From the NCBI RefSeq assembly GCF_000472385.1, contig NZ_AWZU01000014.1:62001-126000 (forward strand): DNA of 64,000 nucleotides, read 5' to 3'. Below, in pieces: positions 33,480 through 42,106 of this stretch. The DNA comes from Bradyrhizobium sp. ARR65 (GTDB taxonomy: Bacteria > Pseudomonadota > Alphaproteobacteria > Rhizobiales > Xanthobacteraceae). Both the position numbers and the translations under genes were made by a program. The notes under the pieces were generated by a model. It searched no databases and had not been told where the DNA came from. It saw nothing but the letters and a program-made list of their open reading frames with translations. Position 1 is the stretch's first letter; every line of letters begins with the position of its first letter.

Positions 33480-34061
33480 ATGTCGATCAACTCGCCACAT
33501 GGGATCGCGGCGCGGCCGGCACGCAGCGCCGCAAGGGTCATGGTTGCCGTCATTGCCGGACCGGACGATCCGCTGGTCGCGACCTCCGAGGCGCTGCGTC
33601 GCTGGGGCCAGCTGACGCCGCTCGCTTTGTGGTCCACCGTTTCTGTCCGCAGTGCCAGTCCCGATGAAATCTTGCAGGGCGTTACCGCCAAGCGCGCGCG
33701 GCAAGGCGCAGAGGCGCCCCGGCTGATCCTGCTTGCCGAGGGCAAGGCGGCCCGCGCCGCACTCGAGCTTGTGCTGCAAGGCGCCCTCGACTGTGCCGGA
33801 GTCCTCGCGATCGCCCTTCCCTGTGCCGCGCTGCCGTTTCGCATCGTCCCGACCGATGCTGCCATTCGGCTCGTCCTACAGCGCGCGGGCGCGCCGGCTG
33901 ACCTCATCACCGCGCTGCACGCCGCCGATATCGACACGCGGATCACCAGCCTCAATCCGGCCGCGCCGCATGACATGCGAGCCGCGGCGAGCGCAGCCGA
34001 GACCTTCGTCCTAGAGCTGGTCGCAAACGCCAGCCGCCAAAGCCGTCATCATGGAGTGTGA
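33480..34061 (+). CDS. Unknown protein, first gene of the RND efflux operon
   Basis: 193 aa from the ATG at 33480 (MSINSPHGIAARPARSAARV); an in-frame start at 33408 would run through the operator and is unlikely. The body alternates beta-strand and helix segments (VMVAVIAGPDDPLVATSEAL, PRLILLAEGKAARAALELVL), which hints at an alpha/beta-hydrolase-like fold; the position of a nucleophile elbow reads EGKAAR, without Ser. No catalytic set is visible. Its stop is 4 bp before the adaptor protein start, so it belongs to the efflux operon and may have a regulatory or binding role. Confidence 0.65.
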   Translation: MSINSPHGIAARPARSAARVMVAVIAGPDDPLVATSEALRRWGQLTPLALWSTVSVRSASPDEILQGVTAKRARQGAEAPRLILLAEGKAARAALELVLQGALDCAGVLAIALPCAALPFRIVPTDAAIRLVLQRAGAPADLITALHAADIDTRITSLNPAAPHDMRAAASAAETFVLELVANASRQSRHHGV

Positions 34062-34065
34062 AGCG

Positions 34066-35244
34066 ATGCTGTCCAGAAAGACTCTTCTCCTCGTCGGCTC
34101 GGTTCTCCTGATCGGAGCCGGGGCCGGCGCGCATTTCCCGCACGGCCCCGCGCCAAGCCATGCGGCCGAGCCCAAGGCCGCACCGCTCGTTCCGGTGACG
34201 GCTGCCCATGCGAACAAGGGCGACGTGCCCATTGTGCTCGAAGGACTCGGCACCGTGACACCCATCAACACCGCGACCATCCGCACCCAGGTCCAAGGGA
34301 CGCTCGATAGCGTCGATTTCGTCGAGGGGCAGGACGTGAAACGCGGTGATGTCCTTGCAAAGATCGATCCGCGCGTGTTCGAGGCGCAGGTCGACCAGGC
34401 CGAGGCTGCGCTTGCCCGTGATCAGGCGAGCCTGAAGAACGCGCAACTCAACCTCGCGCGGACGCAGCCGCTTGCCGCGCGCGGATTTGCCACCCAGCAG
34501 TTGCTCGATACCCAGGACTCGCAGGTGGCGCAGGCGCAAGGCACGGTCGCGCTCGACAAGGCGGCGCTTGAGGCTGCGCAAACGCAGTTGAGCTACACCA
34601 CGATCACCGCGCCGTTCGATGGGATCACCGGCATCCGCCGCATCGATCCCGGCAATATCGTGCACCCAGCCGATGCGAACGGGCTCGTCATCCTTACGCA
34701 ACTAAAGCCGATCTCGGTCATCTTCACCCTGCCGTCGACCAACATTCCCGATGTGCAGAAAGCGCTCGCATCCGGCGAGGCGTCGGTCGACGCGTATGAC
34801 GCGGCCAACAAGCAGAAGCTCGACCATGGCAGCCTGATGCTGATCGACAACCAGGTGGACGCATCGACCGGCACGGTGCGGCTGAAGGCATCTTTTCCGA
34901 ACGAGAAGAAGGACCTCTGGCCGGGATCGTTCGTCAACATCCATCTCACCATCGCGATCCGCCATGACGCCGTGACCGTGCCGTTGACTGCCGTTCTGCA
35001 GGCACCAAGCGGCGCCTTCGTCTACGTCGTCGACACCAACCATGTGGTGAGCATGCGCAACGTTAAGGCGGGCCAGTCGCGCGAAGGCAAGGTGCTGATT
35101 GACCAGGGCCTGTCCGGGGACGAAACGGTCGTCACCGCCGGTCAGTACCGGCTGACGCCGGGGATATCGGTCGAGGTCGTGTCCGACGATCGCAAGGACA
35201 TGGTTCAGAACGCCACCACCGCCAGCGCAGGCATGTTGCCATGA
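34066..35244 (+). CDS. RND efflux periplasmic adaptor (membrane fusion protein)
   Basis: 392 aa, MdtA/HlyD_D23-like. An N-terminal membrane/signal segment (KTLLLVGSVLLIGAGAGAHF) is followed by the barrel-sandwich (lipoyl) half-motifs around VQGTLDSVDFVEGQDVKRGD, a coiled-coil hairpin (about 100-165) and the second half (YTTITAPFDGITGIRRIDPG). It links the RND pump to an outer-membrane channel. I start it at 34066, 9 bases after GGAG; an ATG five codons upstream overlaps the previous gene. It overlaps the pump gene start by 4 bp (ATGA). Confidence 0.92.
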   Translation: MLSRKTLLLVGSVLLIGAGAGAHFPHGPAPSHAAEPKAAPLVPVTAAHANKGDVPIVLEGLGTVTPINTATIRTQVQGTLDSVDFVEGQDVKRGDVLAKIDPRVFEAQVDQAEAALARDQASLKNAQLNLARTQPLAARGFATQQLLDTQDSQVAQAQGTVALDKAALEAAQTQLSYTTITAPFDGITGIRRIDPGNIVHPADANGLVILTQLKPISVIFTLPSTNIPDVQKALASGEASVDAYDAANKQKLDHGSLMLIDNQVDASTGTVRLKASFPNEKKDLWPGSFVNIHLTIAIRHDAVTVPLTAVLQAPSGAFVYVVDTNHVVSMRNVKAGQSREGKVLIDQGLSGDETVVTAGQYRLTPGISVEVVSDDRKDMVQNATTASAGMLP

Positions 35245-38200
35245 ACATCTCGCAAGGCTTCATTCGCAAACCCATCGCCACGGCTTTCCTCGCGATCGGC
35301 ATCACACTGATCGGCCTGGTCGCCTTCTTCCGCCTGCCGGTCTCGGCCTTGCCGACGGTGGACACACCGACGATTCAGGTCACCGCGCAATTGCCCGGCG
35401 CCGATCCGCAAACCATGGGCTCGTCGGTCGCCACGCCCTTGGAGCGCCAGTTCGGGCAGATCGCGGGCCTGACCGCCATGACCTCGTCCAGCGGTTTCGG
35501 CAATACCGAGATCACCCTGCAATTTTCGCTCAACCGCAGCACCGATGCGGCCGCGCAGGACGTGCAAGCCGCAATCAATGCGGCGGCCGGGCAGTTGCCG
35601 AAAACCATGCCGTCGCCGCCGATCTTCCGGAAGGTCAATCCGGCCGACGTGCCAGTGCTCTTGATCGCCCTGACGTCGGACACCGAGCCGCTCACCAAGG
35701 TCGACGATTACGCCGACAGCATCCTGGCGCAAAAATTGTCACAGGTGCCGGGCGTGTCGCTGGTCACGATCGGCGGCATGCAAAAACCCTCGATTCGTGT
35801 CCAGGTCAATCCGGCCAAACTTGCCGCGGCCGGCATCGATCTCGAGCAGTTGCGGACCACGCTCGGCAATGTCACCGTCAACCAGCCCAAGGGCGTGCTC
35901 TACGGCAATGAACAGGCTTACACGCTGGCAACGAATGACCAGGTGCTAACCGCGAAGGGCTATGAGGATCTGATCATCGCCTATCGCAATGGCGCGCCGG
36001 TGCGGCTCCGCGACATCGGCCATGCCGAGGTGGCAGCGGAGGACGTGACGCTGCACGGCTGGTACAACGACAGGCCGTCGGTGATCCTCGCCATCCAGCG
36101 CCAACCGGGCGCCAACGTGATCAGCACGGTGGACGGCATCAAGAAGCTGCTGCCGCAACTGGTCGCGGGCCTGCCCTCGGACATCAAGGTCACGATCGCC
36201 TCCGACCGGACCCAGACCATCCGCGCCAGCGTCGCCGACGTGCAGTTCACGCTGGTCCTGACCATCGCACTTGTGGTCGGCGTCATCTTCCTGTTCCTGC
36301 GCAATTTCTGGGCGACGGTCATTCCCGCGATTTCGGTTCCGATCTCGCTGATCGGCACCTTCGGCGTGATGTATCTCCTGAACTACAGCCTCGACAATCT
36401 GTCGCTGATGGGCCTTTCGATCGCGGTCGGCTTCGTCGTCGACGACGCCATCGTCATGATCGAGAACATTTCGCGGCATATCGAAGACGGATTGTCGCCG
36501 CTGCAGGCCGCGCTGAAGGGCGCGGGCGAGATCGCGTTCACCATCGTATCGATCTCGGTGTCGCTGGTTGCGGTGTTCATTCCCCTGCTCCTGATGGGCG
36601 GCGTGATCGGGCGGATGTTCCAGGAATTCGCAGTCACCGTATGCGTCGCGATCGCGGTCTCCGTCGTCGTGTCGGTGACGCTGACGCCGACGATGTGCGC
36701 TTATCTGCTTTCGAACCATGGCGCGGGTTCGGGCGTGGTTTCGCGGACGCTGGAGCGCGGATTCGAGGCGATCCAGCGCGGCTATGAGGCTCTTCTATCC
36801 ATTGCGCTGCGCTTCAAGCTGGCAACGCTTACGGTCATGCTCGCGAGCATCGTGGCGACGGGCGTGCTATTCGCAGGCATTCCGAAGGGGTTCTTTCCCC
36901 AGCAGGATACCGGCATGATCACCGGCATCACGGAGGCCTCGGCCGACGTCTCGCCGGCAGAGATGGCTGAGCTGCAGCGGAGCGTGATCGACGTGATTGC
37001 GAAGGACCCTTCGGTCGCCAACGCTACTGGCTATATCGGCCCGGGCGGACCCACCGTGACCGAGAATAACGGCCGCCTGTTCGTGCTGCTCAAGCCGCGG
37101 AAGGAGCGCTCGCTCAGCGCCGACCAGGTGATACGTGAGCTCGATACCAAGCTCGCCAAGCTCCAGGGAATCGCCGTGTTCATGCAGGCGACCCAGGACA
37201 TCAATCTCGCAAGCAGCCTTTCCAAGACCCAGTACCAGTTCACGCTCACGGATGTGAACCAGGATGAGCTGAACAGTTGGGCCAGCAAGCTGTTCGAGAA
37301 GCTAAAAAAGCGACCGGAACTCGCCGACGTCGCCAGCGACCAGGCCAATGCCGCGCGTCAACTCAAGCTCAAGATCGACCGCGATGCCGCCTCCCGCCTC
37401 GGCATCGATCCGGCGGCGGTGGACAATACGCTGTACGACGCCTTTGGCCAGCGTCATGTCGCCCAGCTCTTCACTACGTTGAATACCTACTTTGTGATCC
37501 TCGAGGTCGATCCCTCGTTCCAGTCCGGCCCCTATGCGCTGAACCGCATCTATGTCCACTCGTCGAACGGATCGACGGTGCCGCTCAGTCAGTTCACGAC
37601 CATCGAATATGGCGCGGCGGCACTGGCGGTGAATCATCAGAACCAGTTTCCGTCGGTCACGCTGAGCTTCAACCTGGCGCCGGGAACGTCCGTTGGCGCG
37701 GCCGTCGCCGCCGTGCAGCAGGAGACAGCCGCGCTGCATATGCCTTCGACGATTGCGACGAGCTTCCAGGGCAACGCCCAGGCTTTCCAGTCTGCGCTCG
37801 CCTCCACGCCAATCCTGATCGTGGCAGCGATCGTTGCGGTCTATCTGATCCTCGGCATGCTCTATGAAAGCGCGATCCATCCGGTCACGATCCTGTCGAC
37901 GCTGCCGTCCGCCGGCCTCGGTGCGCTCCTGGCGCTCTGGACTTTCGGCTTCGGGCTCGATGTCATCGGGCTGATCGGAATCATTCTCCTGATCGGCCTC
38001 GTGCAGAAGAACGGCATCATGCTGGTCGATTTCGCGCTTCAAGCCGAACGTCACCGGGGATTTTCGGCCGAACAATCCGCAGTGGAGGCCTGCAAGATCA
38101 GATTCCGTCCCATCCTGATGACGACCATGTGCGCGATGCTCGGAGGCGTTCCGCTCATGATCGGCACGGGGACCGGATCGGAATTGAGGCAACCGCTCGG

Positions 38201-38360
38201 CTTCGCGATCGTCGGCGGACTGATCGTTTCGCAGCTATTGACGCTGTTCACAACTCCAGTGGTCTACATCTACCTCCAGAACGTCAGCAACTGGTTCACA
38301 CGTAAGCGTAGGACGCATCGCTCTTCCCTTCCCGCTGTCAAACCGGAGCTCGCGGAATGA
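35241..38360 (+). CDS. RND efflux permease (HAE1/MdtB-C-like)
   Basis: Proton-driven trimeric inner-membrane drug pump, 1039 aa, the usual size. Two homologous halves each carry a transmembrane bundle and a large periplasmic domain. The TM4 proton-relay pair is present in GFVVDDAIVMIENI, and the N-terminus (FIRKPIATAFLAIGITLIGL) is typical of MdtB/MdtC. Coupled to the adaptor gene by ATGA overlap. No outer-membrane factor gene follows, so a TolC-like channel from elsewhere would be used. Substrates are unknown. Confidence 0.94.
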   Translation: MNISQGFIRKPIATAFLAIGITLIGLVAFFRLPVSALPTVDTPTIQVTAQLPGADPQTMGSSVATPLERQFGQIAGLTAMTSSSGFGNTEITLQFSLNRSTDAAAQDVQAAINAAAGQLPKTMPSPPIFRKVNPADVPVLLIALTSDTEPLTKVDDYADSILAQKLSQVPGVSLVTIGGMQKPSIRVQVNPAKLAAAGIDLEQLRTTLGNVTVNQPKGVLYGNEQAYTLATNDQVLTAKGYEDLIIAYRNGAPVRLRDIGHAEVAAEDVTLHGWYNDRPSVILAIQRQPGANVISTVDGIKKLLPQLVAGLPSDIKVTIASDRTQTIRASVADVQFTLVLTIALVVGVIFLFLRNFWATVIPAISVPISLIGTFGVMYLLNYSLDNLSLMGLSIAVGFVVDDAIVMIENISRHIEDGLSPLQAALKGAGEIAFTIVSISVSLVAVFIPLLLMGGVIGRMFQEFAVTVCVAIAVSVVVSVTLTPTMCAYLLSNHGAGSGVVSRTLERGFEAIQRGYEALLSIALRFKLATLTVMLASIVATGVLFAGIPKGFFPQQDTGMITGITEASADVSPAEMAELQRSVIDVIAKDPSVANATGYIGPGGPTVTENNGRLFVLLKPRKERSLSADQVIRELDTKLAKLQGIAVFMQATQDINLASSLSKTQYQFTLTDVNQDELNSWASKLFEKLKKRPELADVASDQANAARQLKLKIDRDAASRLGIDPAAVDNTLYDAFGQRHVAQLFTTLNTYFVILEVDPSFQSGPYALNRIYVHSSNGSTVPLSQFTTIEYGAAALAVNHQNQFPSVTLSFNLAPGTSVGAAVAAVQQETAALHMPSTIATSFQGNAQAFQSALASTPILIVAAIVAVYLILGMLYESAIHPVTILSTLPSAGLGALLALWTFGFGLDVIGLIGIILLIGLVQKNGIMLVDFALQAERHRGFSAEQSAVEACKIRFRPILMTTMCAMLGGVPLMIGTGTGSELRQPLGFAIVGGLIVSQLLTLFTTPVVYIYLQNVSNWFTRKRRTHRSSLPAVKPELAE

Positions 38361-38400
38361 ACACGAAGATAGCGAATGGCACAACGGCTCGGAATGGCAC

Positions 38401-38733
38401 GTGTCCGTTGGCACGAGCATCGTTCCGGAGTTCTCGGCTGCGTTTTGGACTAATTGGCTCCTCGTGGCCGTGGCTGGCGAGATCGCGGGCCATGCACTGA
38501 ATCATATCTACCTTCACCGCTTGGGAACAGTCATCGTCGCGCTTGTGCTGTGCTTCCTTGCGATCTCGATATTGCAGGAGGCGACCCGATGGCTTCCGCG
38601 GATGGTCTTTTGGTCCGCCGCATTCTTGCTGAGTCTCTTAGGTGCGGTGCTGACAGAAGCAACCGACATCTCGATGGGAGTCGGCGACATCGGCGCGATT
38701 CTGCTCATCGCCGTTTTGCTCATCTTTTCGTGA
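38401..38733 (+). CDS. COG4705-like membrane protein, probably truncated
   Basis: 110 aa from a GTG at 38401, four predicted membrane helices. VPEFSAAFWTNWLLVAVAGE followed by IAGHALNHIYLHRLG resembles the first repeat of COG4705 membrane-anchored proteins (VPEVTxYFWxxKxLxTTxGE). Those proteins usually carry two such halves (about 250 aa); only one is present here. The true start is unclear: the frame is open upstream into the end of the pump gene. It is either a half-length homologue or a decayed gene. Confidence 0.45.
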   Translation: MSVGTSIVPEFSAAFWTNWLLVAVAGEIAGHALNHIYLHRLGTVIVALVLCFLAISILQEATRWLPRMVFWSAAFLLSLLGAVLTEATDISMGVGDIGAILLIAVLLIFS

Positions 38734-39155
38734 TCTGTTTTCGCCTCACGGAAAACCTGCCGGTCTGACTGGTGACTGCAATGTCCGCGGCTTCTTCGGG
38801 TAGGATGGAAAGCCACAGGATGTTGGGTGCTTCATCGAGCCTGCGCTATAGGCGCTTGCCCGCGTGGTCTCATCGGTGATGCCGTCGGCCCGCAGTGCGC
38901 CGACCGTCTCCTTCATGTGCAAATGGCCGGTGAGGCATGCGCCGGGCTGGTTGAGATCGGGCTGAGGGGCGAAAGCCAAATAACAAATAAAATGGCCGGC
39001 AAGCTGAGAACTGGAAGGTTTACTGGAAAGAGGACCGGGAAATGATTGCGATGGCGGCGACCAGGGCGACTGTCGCGGAAGTTGCTGCGAAGTTTAGAAC
39101 GAAGGCCGAAACGATTGAGCAAAAGGCCAGAGCACTTGGATATCCTTGCCCGCTT
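38734..39155. other. Island intergenic region
   Basis: About 420 bp with overlapping open frames on both strands but no recognisable product. On the plus strand, TRATVAEVAAKFRTKAETIE followed by QKARALGY (from 39042) has a helix-turn-helix flavour but runs into unrelated sequence. Probably decayed DNA. Confidence 0.4.
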
Positions 39156-39383
39156 TTAGGGCCTGACAGAACTCAGGATATTGGACCTGCCGCTGTGAGC
39201 TTGCTGTGCGTGGACGGGCGAACACGTCGTGATCAGGAAAGCGGTGCGATTGCACTGCCAGCCCGGCCCCAGTCTCGCGTCGGAGACACCCTGGGGTAGC
39301 CCCGCAGTGACAGCGGCGCCGGTTGCTAACACCGCGGCGGCTATAATCGAGAGCAGCCGCAAACGTTTCCAGGCTGGGTTCAT
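39156..39383 (-). CDS. Small exported hypothetical protein
   Basis: 75 aa with a strong signal sequence (MNPAWKRLRLLSIIAAAVLA, TGAAVTAG) and a short mature part GVSDARLGPGWQCNRTAFLI-TTC with two cysteines. GGAAGGGG lies about 7 bases upstream of the ATG, a strong ribosome-binding site. A plus-strand frame overlaps it but has no such support. The mature segment looks like small secreted proteins common in Bradyrhizobium-type genomes; the function is unknown. Confidence 0.55.
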   Translation of the reverse strand: MNPAWKRLRLLSIIAAAVLATGAAVTAGLPQGVSDARLGPGWQCNRTAFLITTCSPVHAQQAHSGRSNILSSVRP

Positions 39384-39697
39384 GACCGGCCCCTTCCAAT
39401 TGAACTGAGAGAACCTTGACGACAGCCCGCTTCCGGCTGATGTCGTCGCCGGCTCTGAATTCTTGTGAAACGCGGGCGTAGGAGGAAACGCCGACGAGCG
39501 TTACGCCGCCGACGTTATCCTTGCGACTGCCGGCTTAGCCTTGACCGGTTCTGTCGCATTGTAGTCGGCAGGTAGTATCGCGCCCGACTGTCGGCAAGCA
39601 TGACCACGCCGGTGTGATTATGCGTGATCGTTTGATGCGCTTCGTCTCGGGCGGTATTCCCGATCCCGCGCCGACACGGGCTTAAACGAAGTTTTAA
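39384..39697. other. Intergenic region between two small exported-protein genes
   Basis: About 310 bp between divergent starts. No gene or repeat recognised apart from the promoter-like boxes immediately downstream at 39698-39725. Confidence 0.4.
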
Positions 39698-39725
39698 TTG
39701 AGACCTTGCGGTTGTGCCCTATCTA
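39698..39725 (+). promoter_or_regulatory. Candidate promoter of the 79-aa exported protein gene
   Basis: TTGAGA, a 16-bp spacer and TATCTA, ending 22 bp before the ATG. Spacing and sequence suit a housekeeping sigma factor. Confidence 0.45.
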
Positions 39726-39747
39726 ATCGAAGAGAAAGGAGCCAACC

Positions 39748-39987
39748 ATGAAACTTGCAACGATCGTGGCAACTGTATTTGCCGTCTTGAGCACGGCCGT
39801 CGTGGCGCAACCCAGAACTGGAATAGTATCCCGATCTGCTGTCGGGACAGTCACCGCTCCGTCAATAGGGGTGTACAACCGGCCGTTCGGTACGACCAAT
39901 GTAGTCCCCACCTGGCGCAACACTAATCCAGTGCCTAGAGCGCCCGCTTTCGGTAACGCACCGTTCAGCTCTGGAGTTCGCGGGTAA
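39748..39987 (+). CDS. Small exported hypothetical protein
   Basis: 79 aa. Signal peptide MKLATIVATVFAVLSTAVVA with cleavage before QPRTG, then a mature region of about 57 residues rich in Asn, Pro, Arg and Gly (FGTTNVVPTWRNTNPVPRAP). AAAGGAG lies 7 bases upstream of the ATG, with promoter boxes above it. No domain recognised. Good translation signals make it a likely real gene. Confidence 0.65.
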   Translation: MKLATIVATVFAVLSTAVVAQPRTGIVSRSAVGTVTAPSIGVYNRPFGTTNVVPTWRNTNPVPRAPAFGNAPFSSGVRG

Positions 39988-40301
39988 AAGGGAATCTGCT
40001 GAGCTGTTGCTATTGCCAGGGGTGCCTAAGCGTCGGCGCCTTGGTCATGCCGGCTCCTCACGGACAAATCCCTCTGCCTGTCGAGCGCCGTTCATGTGAA
40101 GAGGAGCCTGCGGGCTCGATCCCACGGCAAATGCGAACGAGCGATCTTCGCCTCGCTCTGACGTTGGAGGATCCGTTGCGCTGCATGTGGCCGATGGCGG
40201 CTTCGATAGTCTGCGGGCTCTCGCCAGCCGCCTCGGCGCACAACAGCCAGCAACTCTTCGATGGAATAGAAACGGATTTTGTTCATCGGCCCCAATGCGC
40301 C
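39988..40301. other. Island intergenic region
   Basis: About 310 bp, no recognisable gene. Composition is mixed and frames are short. It adjoins the recombinase remnant. Confidence 0.4.
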
Positions 40302-40438
40302 CTATGCTGATAAAACTCGCTGAACGACTGAAGTCCCTACGCCCAGCGTGCGACCGATCTTCAGAATACCCATACCATCGGCCCTGAGCTCGCGTATGCG
40401 CTCCTCCGTCGACGCCTTGATCGGAAATTGTGTCCCCC
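40302..40438 (-). pseudogene. Serine recombinase (resolvase/invertase) C-terminal HTH fragment
   Basis: The minus strand reads FPIKASTEERIRELRADGMG then ILKIGRTLGVGTSVVQRVLSA and a stop. This is the Hin-like DNA-binding tail of resolvase/invertase recombinases, with the R-x-L-x-x-x-G-M-G-I-L-K-I-x-R pattern common in rhizobial copies. The catalytic N-terminal domain is absent: upstream the frame breaks. A decayed mobile-element gene. Confidence 0.7.
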
Positions 40439-40598
40439 TGGAATGTCGGCGATCAAGGATCAAGGTAGGAGCGGACTCGCTGTACTCAAGGTGAGTCTTG
40501 TCTCTCGTGACCCATCAGCGACACGGAACGCAGCACTCCAGCGCGTCATCAATCGCAGGCTGTACGGCGCGCTTCCAGATTGGTGATGGCAGCACGAG
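40439..40598. other. Decayed sequence upstream of the recombinase fragment
   Basis: 160 bp with no recognisable coding content in any frame. It may be the mutated remainder of the recombinase gene or unrelated DNA. Confidence 0.3.
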
Positions 40599-41386
40599 TC
40601 ATTGATGCGTCAGCCTTCGGTTGACAAGGCACAAAAAGTCCCCATCGCTCGTAACGCCAAAGTCGTAGAATTCGGTCCTGTCCGCGTCAGCAGTTTTGCG
40701 AACCTGTAGAAACTTCTCCTCGGAGACCTCCTTGTACGGAGAGTCAACCTCAACGTAAGCCTGTCGCCTTTGGTTCTTCCCGTCGTAATAGGTCATCGCA
40801 AGATACTGCCTAAAGTATAAAAGGCTCATCATCCCATCGATCGGCGCCTTGCACAAGCTCATCAAGACTGGCGATCTTCAGGTGGTGCATTGTCGGCCAC
40901 GTGATGTACAGGTCACCAGTCGCGCTATTCGTAAGCGAGTAAGCTGGGTAATAGTTGAACGTACGAATTAAAGTACTAGCAGGCTTTCTTGGACTGTGGC
41001 CGACCATCTCGAATACAAAGAGTTGCTCCGCATTAAAGCGTGAAATCGGAGAGCCGACATTCCGAATGAAAAGCTGCTCCGATCCGGCGACGTCGCCATC
41101 CAACATGCGCTCCGTCTTGATTTCAAAAACTGCATAAGGGGCATCTTCCTGCTTTGCGGTAACACCATCCAGGATGTCGTTGACTATCGATTGGATGTCC
41201 TCAACACGACCCTGCTGTTCGGCGGACGAGTCTATGCGTGACTGCGTCAGAAAACTCCGATGATCCCTCGAGTTCGCGCCTGAACAGCACCAAGAAATAC
41301 GCGCACGCCTCTTCTAGGCGCTCGATTGGAGCTGAGAAGTAATTCTGGAAGGATGCGGCAAGAGACTTCGGATCGGGCGTCTCCAT
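40599..41386 (-). pseudogene. Unknown gene broken by two frameshifts
   Basis: Three overlapping minus-strand segments join into one protein of about 260 aa. METPDPKSLAASFQNYFSAP through EFSDAV shifts frame at about 41240 into SRIDSSAEQQGRVEDIQSIV through DRWDDEPF, then shifts again at about 40830 into LYFRQYLAMTYYDGKNQRRQ through LCLVNRRLTHQ. The joined product looks soluble, with mixed alpha/beta content and a run that includes FEIKTERMLDG. I do not recognise the family. Base composition is lower in GC than the neighbouring core genes, which suggests acquisition. It sits between recombinase and integrase remnants. Confidence 0.6.
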
Positions 41387-41449
41387 GACCGATCCGGCCC
41401 ATGCCGGCGAACGCGGTCACCCGCGCTCAGCTACACCACGCCCCGGGGG

Positions 41450-41749
41450 CACGATCCGCTGTACGTGTTTCCTGGCCCCGGCGGGGTAGCTATGAACCCC
41501 AAGCTAATTACCCGCCGTATGGAGCGGCTGGCCATCCGCGCGGGCATCGACATGGCCCATATCAGCCCGGTGCACTCATGGCGCCATACCTCAAGCAGCT
41601 TGCTATGGGCCGCTTCCAAGGACGTTAAGATGGTGCAGGAGCGGTTGGGGCACCCCACGCCCCAGATCACCACGGAGCTTTACGTTCACAACGTGCCGAC
41701 CGCCGATGAAGCGGCGGCCGATATCCTCGGTGCATTGATGCGCCGTTGA
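41450..41749 (+). pseudogene. Tyrosine integrase, C-terminal catalytic fragment
   Basis: The frame HDPLYVFPGPGGVAMNPKLI ... VHSWRHTSSSLLWAASKDVK ... VQERLGHPTPQITTELYVHN is the C-terminal half of a phage-type integrase. The HxxR pair (HSWRH), the LGH histidine and the catalytic Tyr (ELYVH) are present. The N-terminal SAM-like and first catalytic parts (first Arg, Lys) are missing. It reads toward the 3' end of tRNA-Trp 130 bp away, the usual arrangement for an integrase that used that tRNA as attachment site. Confidence 0.8.
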
Positions 41750-41880
41750 TTCAACCACGAACTGCCGAAAGCTCGGTCACGTCGCCGGGCTTTTTTGTGG
41801 CGATTTGCCGGCTTGTGTACTTTGGCTGTGTATTTTTGAGGCGTTGCCAAGATCTGGCAGCGCTAAGTCATTGAATTCGT

Positions 41881-41956
41881 TGGCAGGAGTGGCAGGGCTC
41901 GAACCTGCGACCCCCGGTTTTGGAGACCGGTGCTCTACCAATTGAGCTACACTCCT
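41881..41956 (-). tRNA. tRNA-Trp (anticodon CCA)
   Basis: 76 nt. The acceptor stem AGGAGTG/CACTCCT, D-loop AGCTCAATTGGTAGAGC, anticodon loop CTCCAAA and T-loop GGTTCGAGCC are all present. The discriminator is G and CCA is encoded. Anticodon CCA reads UGG (Trp). On the minus strand, the same direction as secE-nusG; its 3' end faces the integrase fragment. Confidence 0.97.
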
Positions 41957-42106
41957 AGCGGGACCGAAGCAGTGCCGCTGGTCAGCGTCCTTCAAGCATA
42001 AGCCATGGCTCATTTGCAAGGGTGAACCGGGCCGGATGCCCTGTTCAAGCCTCAGCTTCTGCGTCAGACTTCGCCTTAAGCAAGAACGAGAGCTTTGGGA
42101 GAGATC

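Noticed and set aside
39042..39299. 85-aa plus-strand frame with a helix-turn-helix-like start
   Set aside because: Overlaps the better-supported minus-strand exported protein gene, and its C-terminal half is the antisense of that gene.
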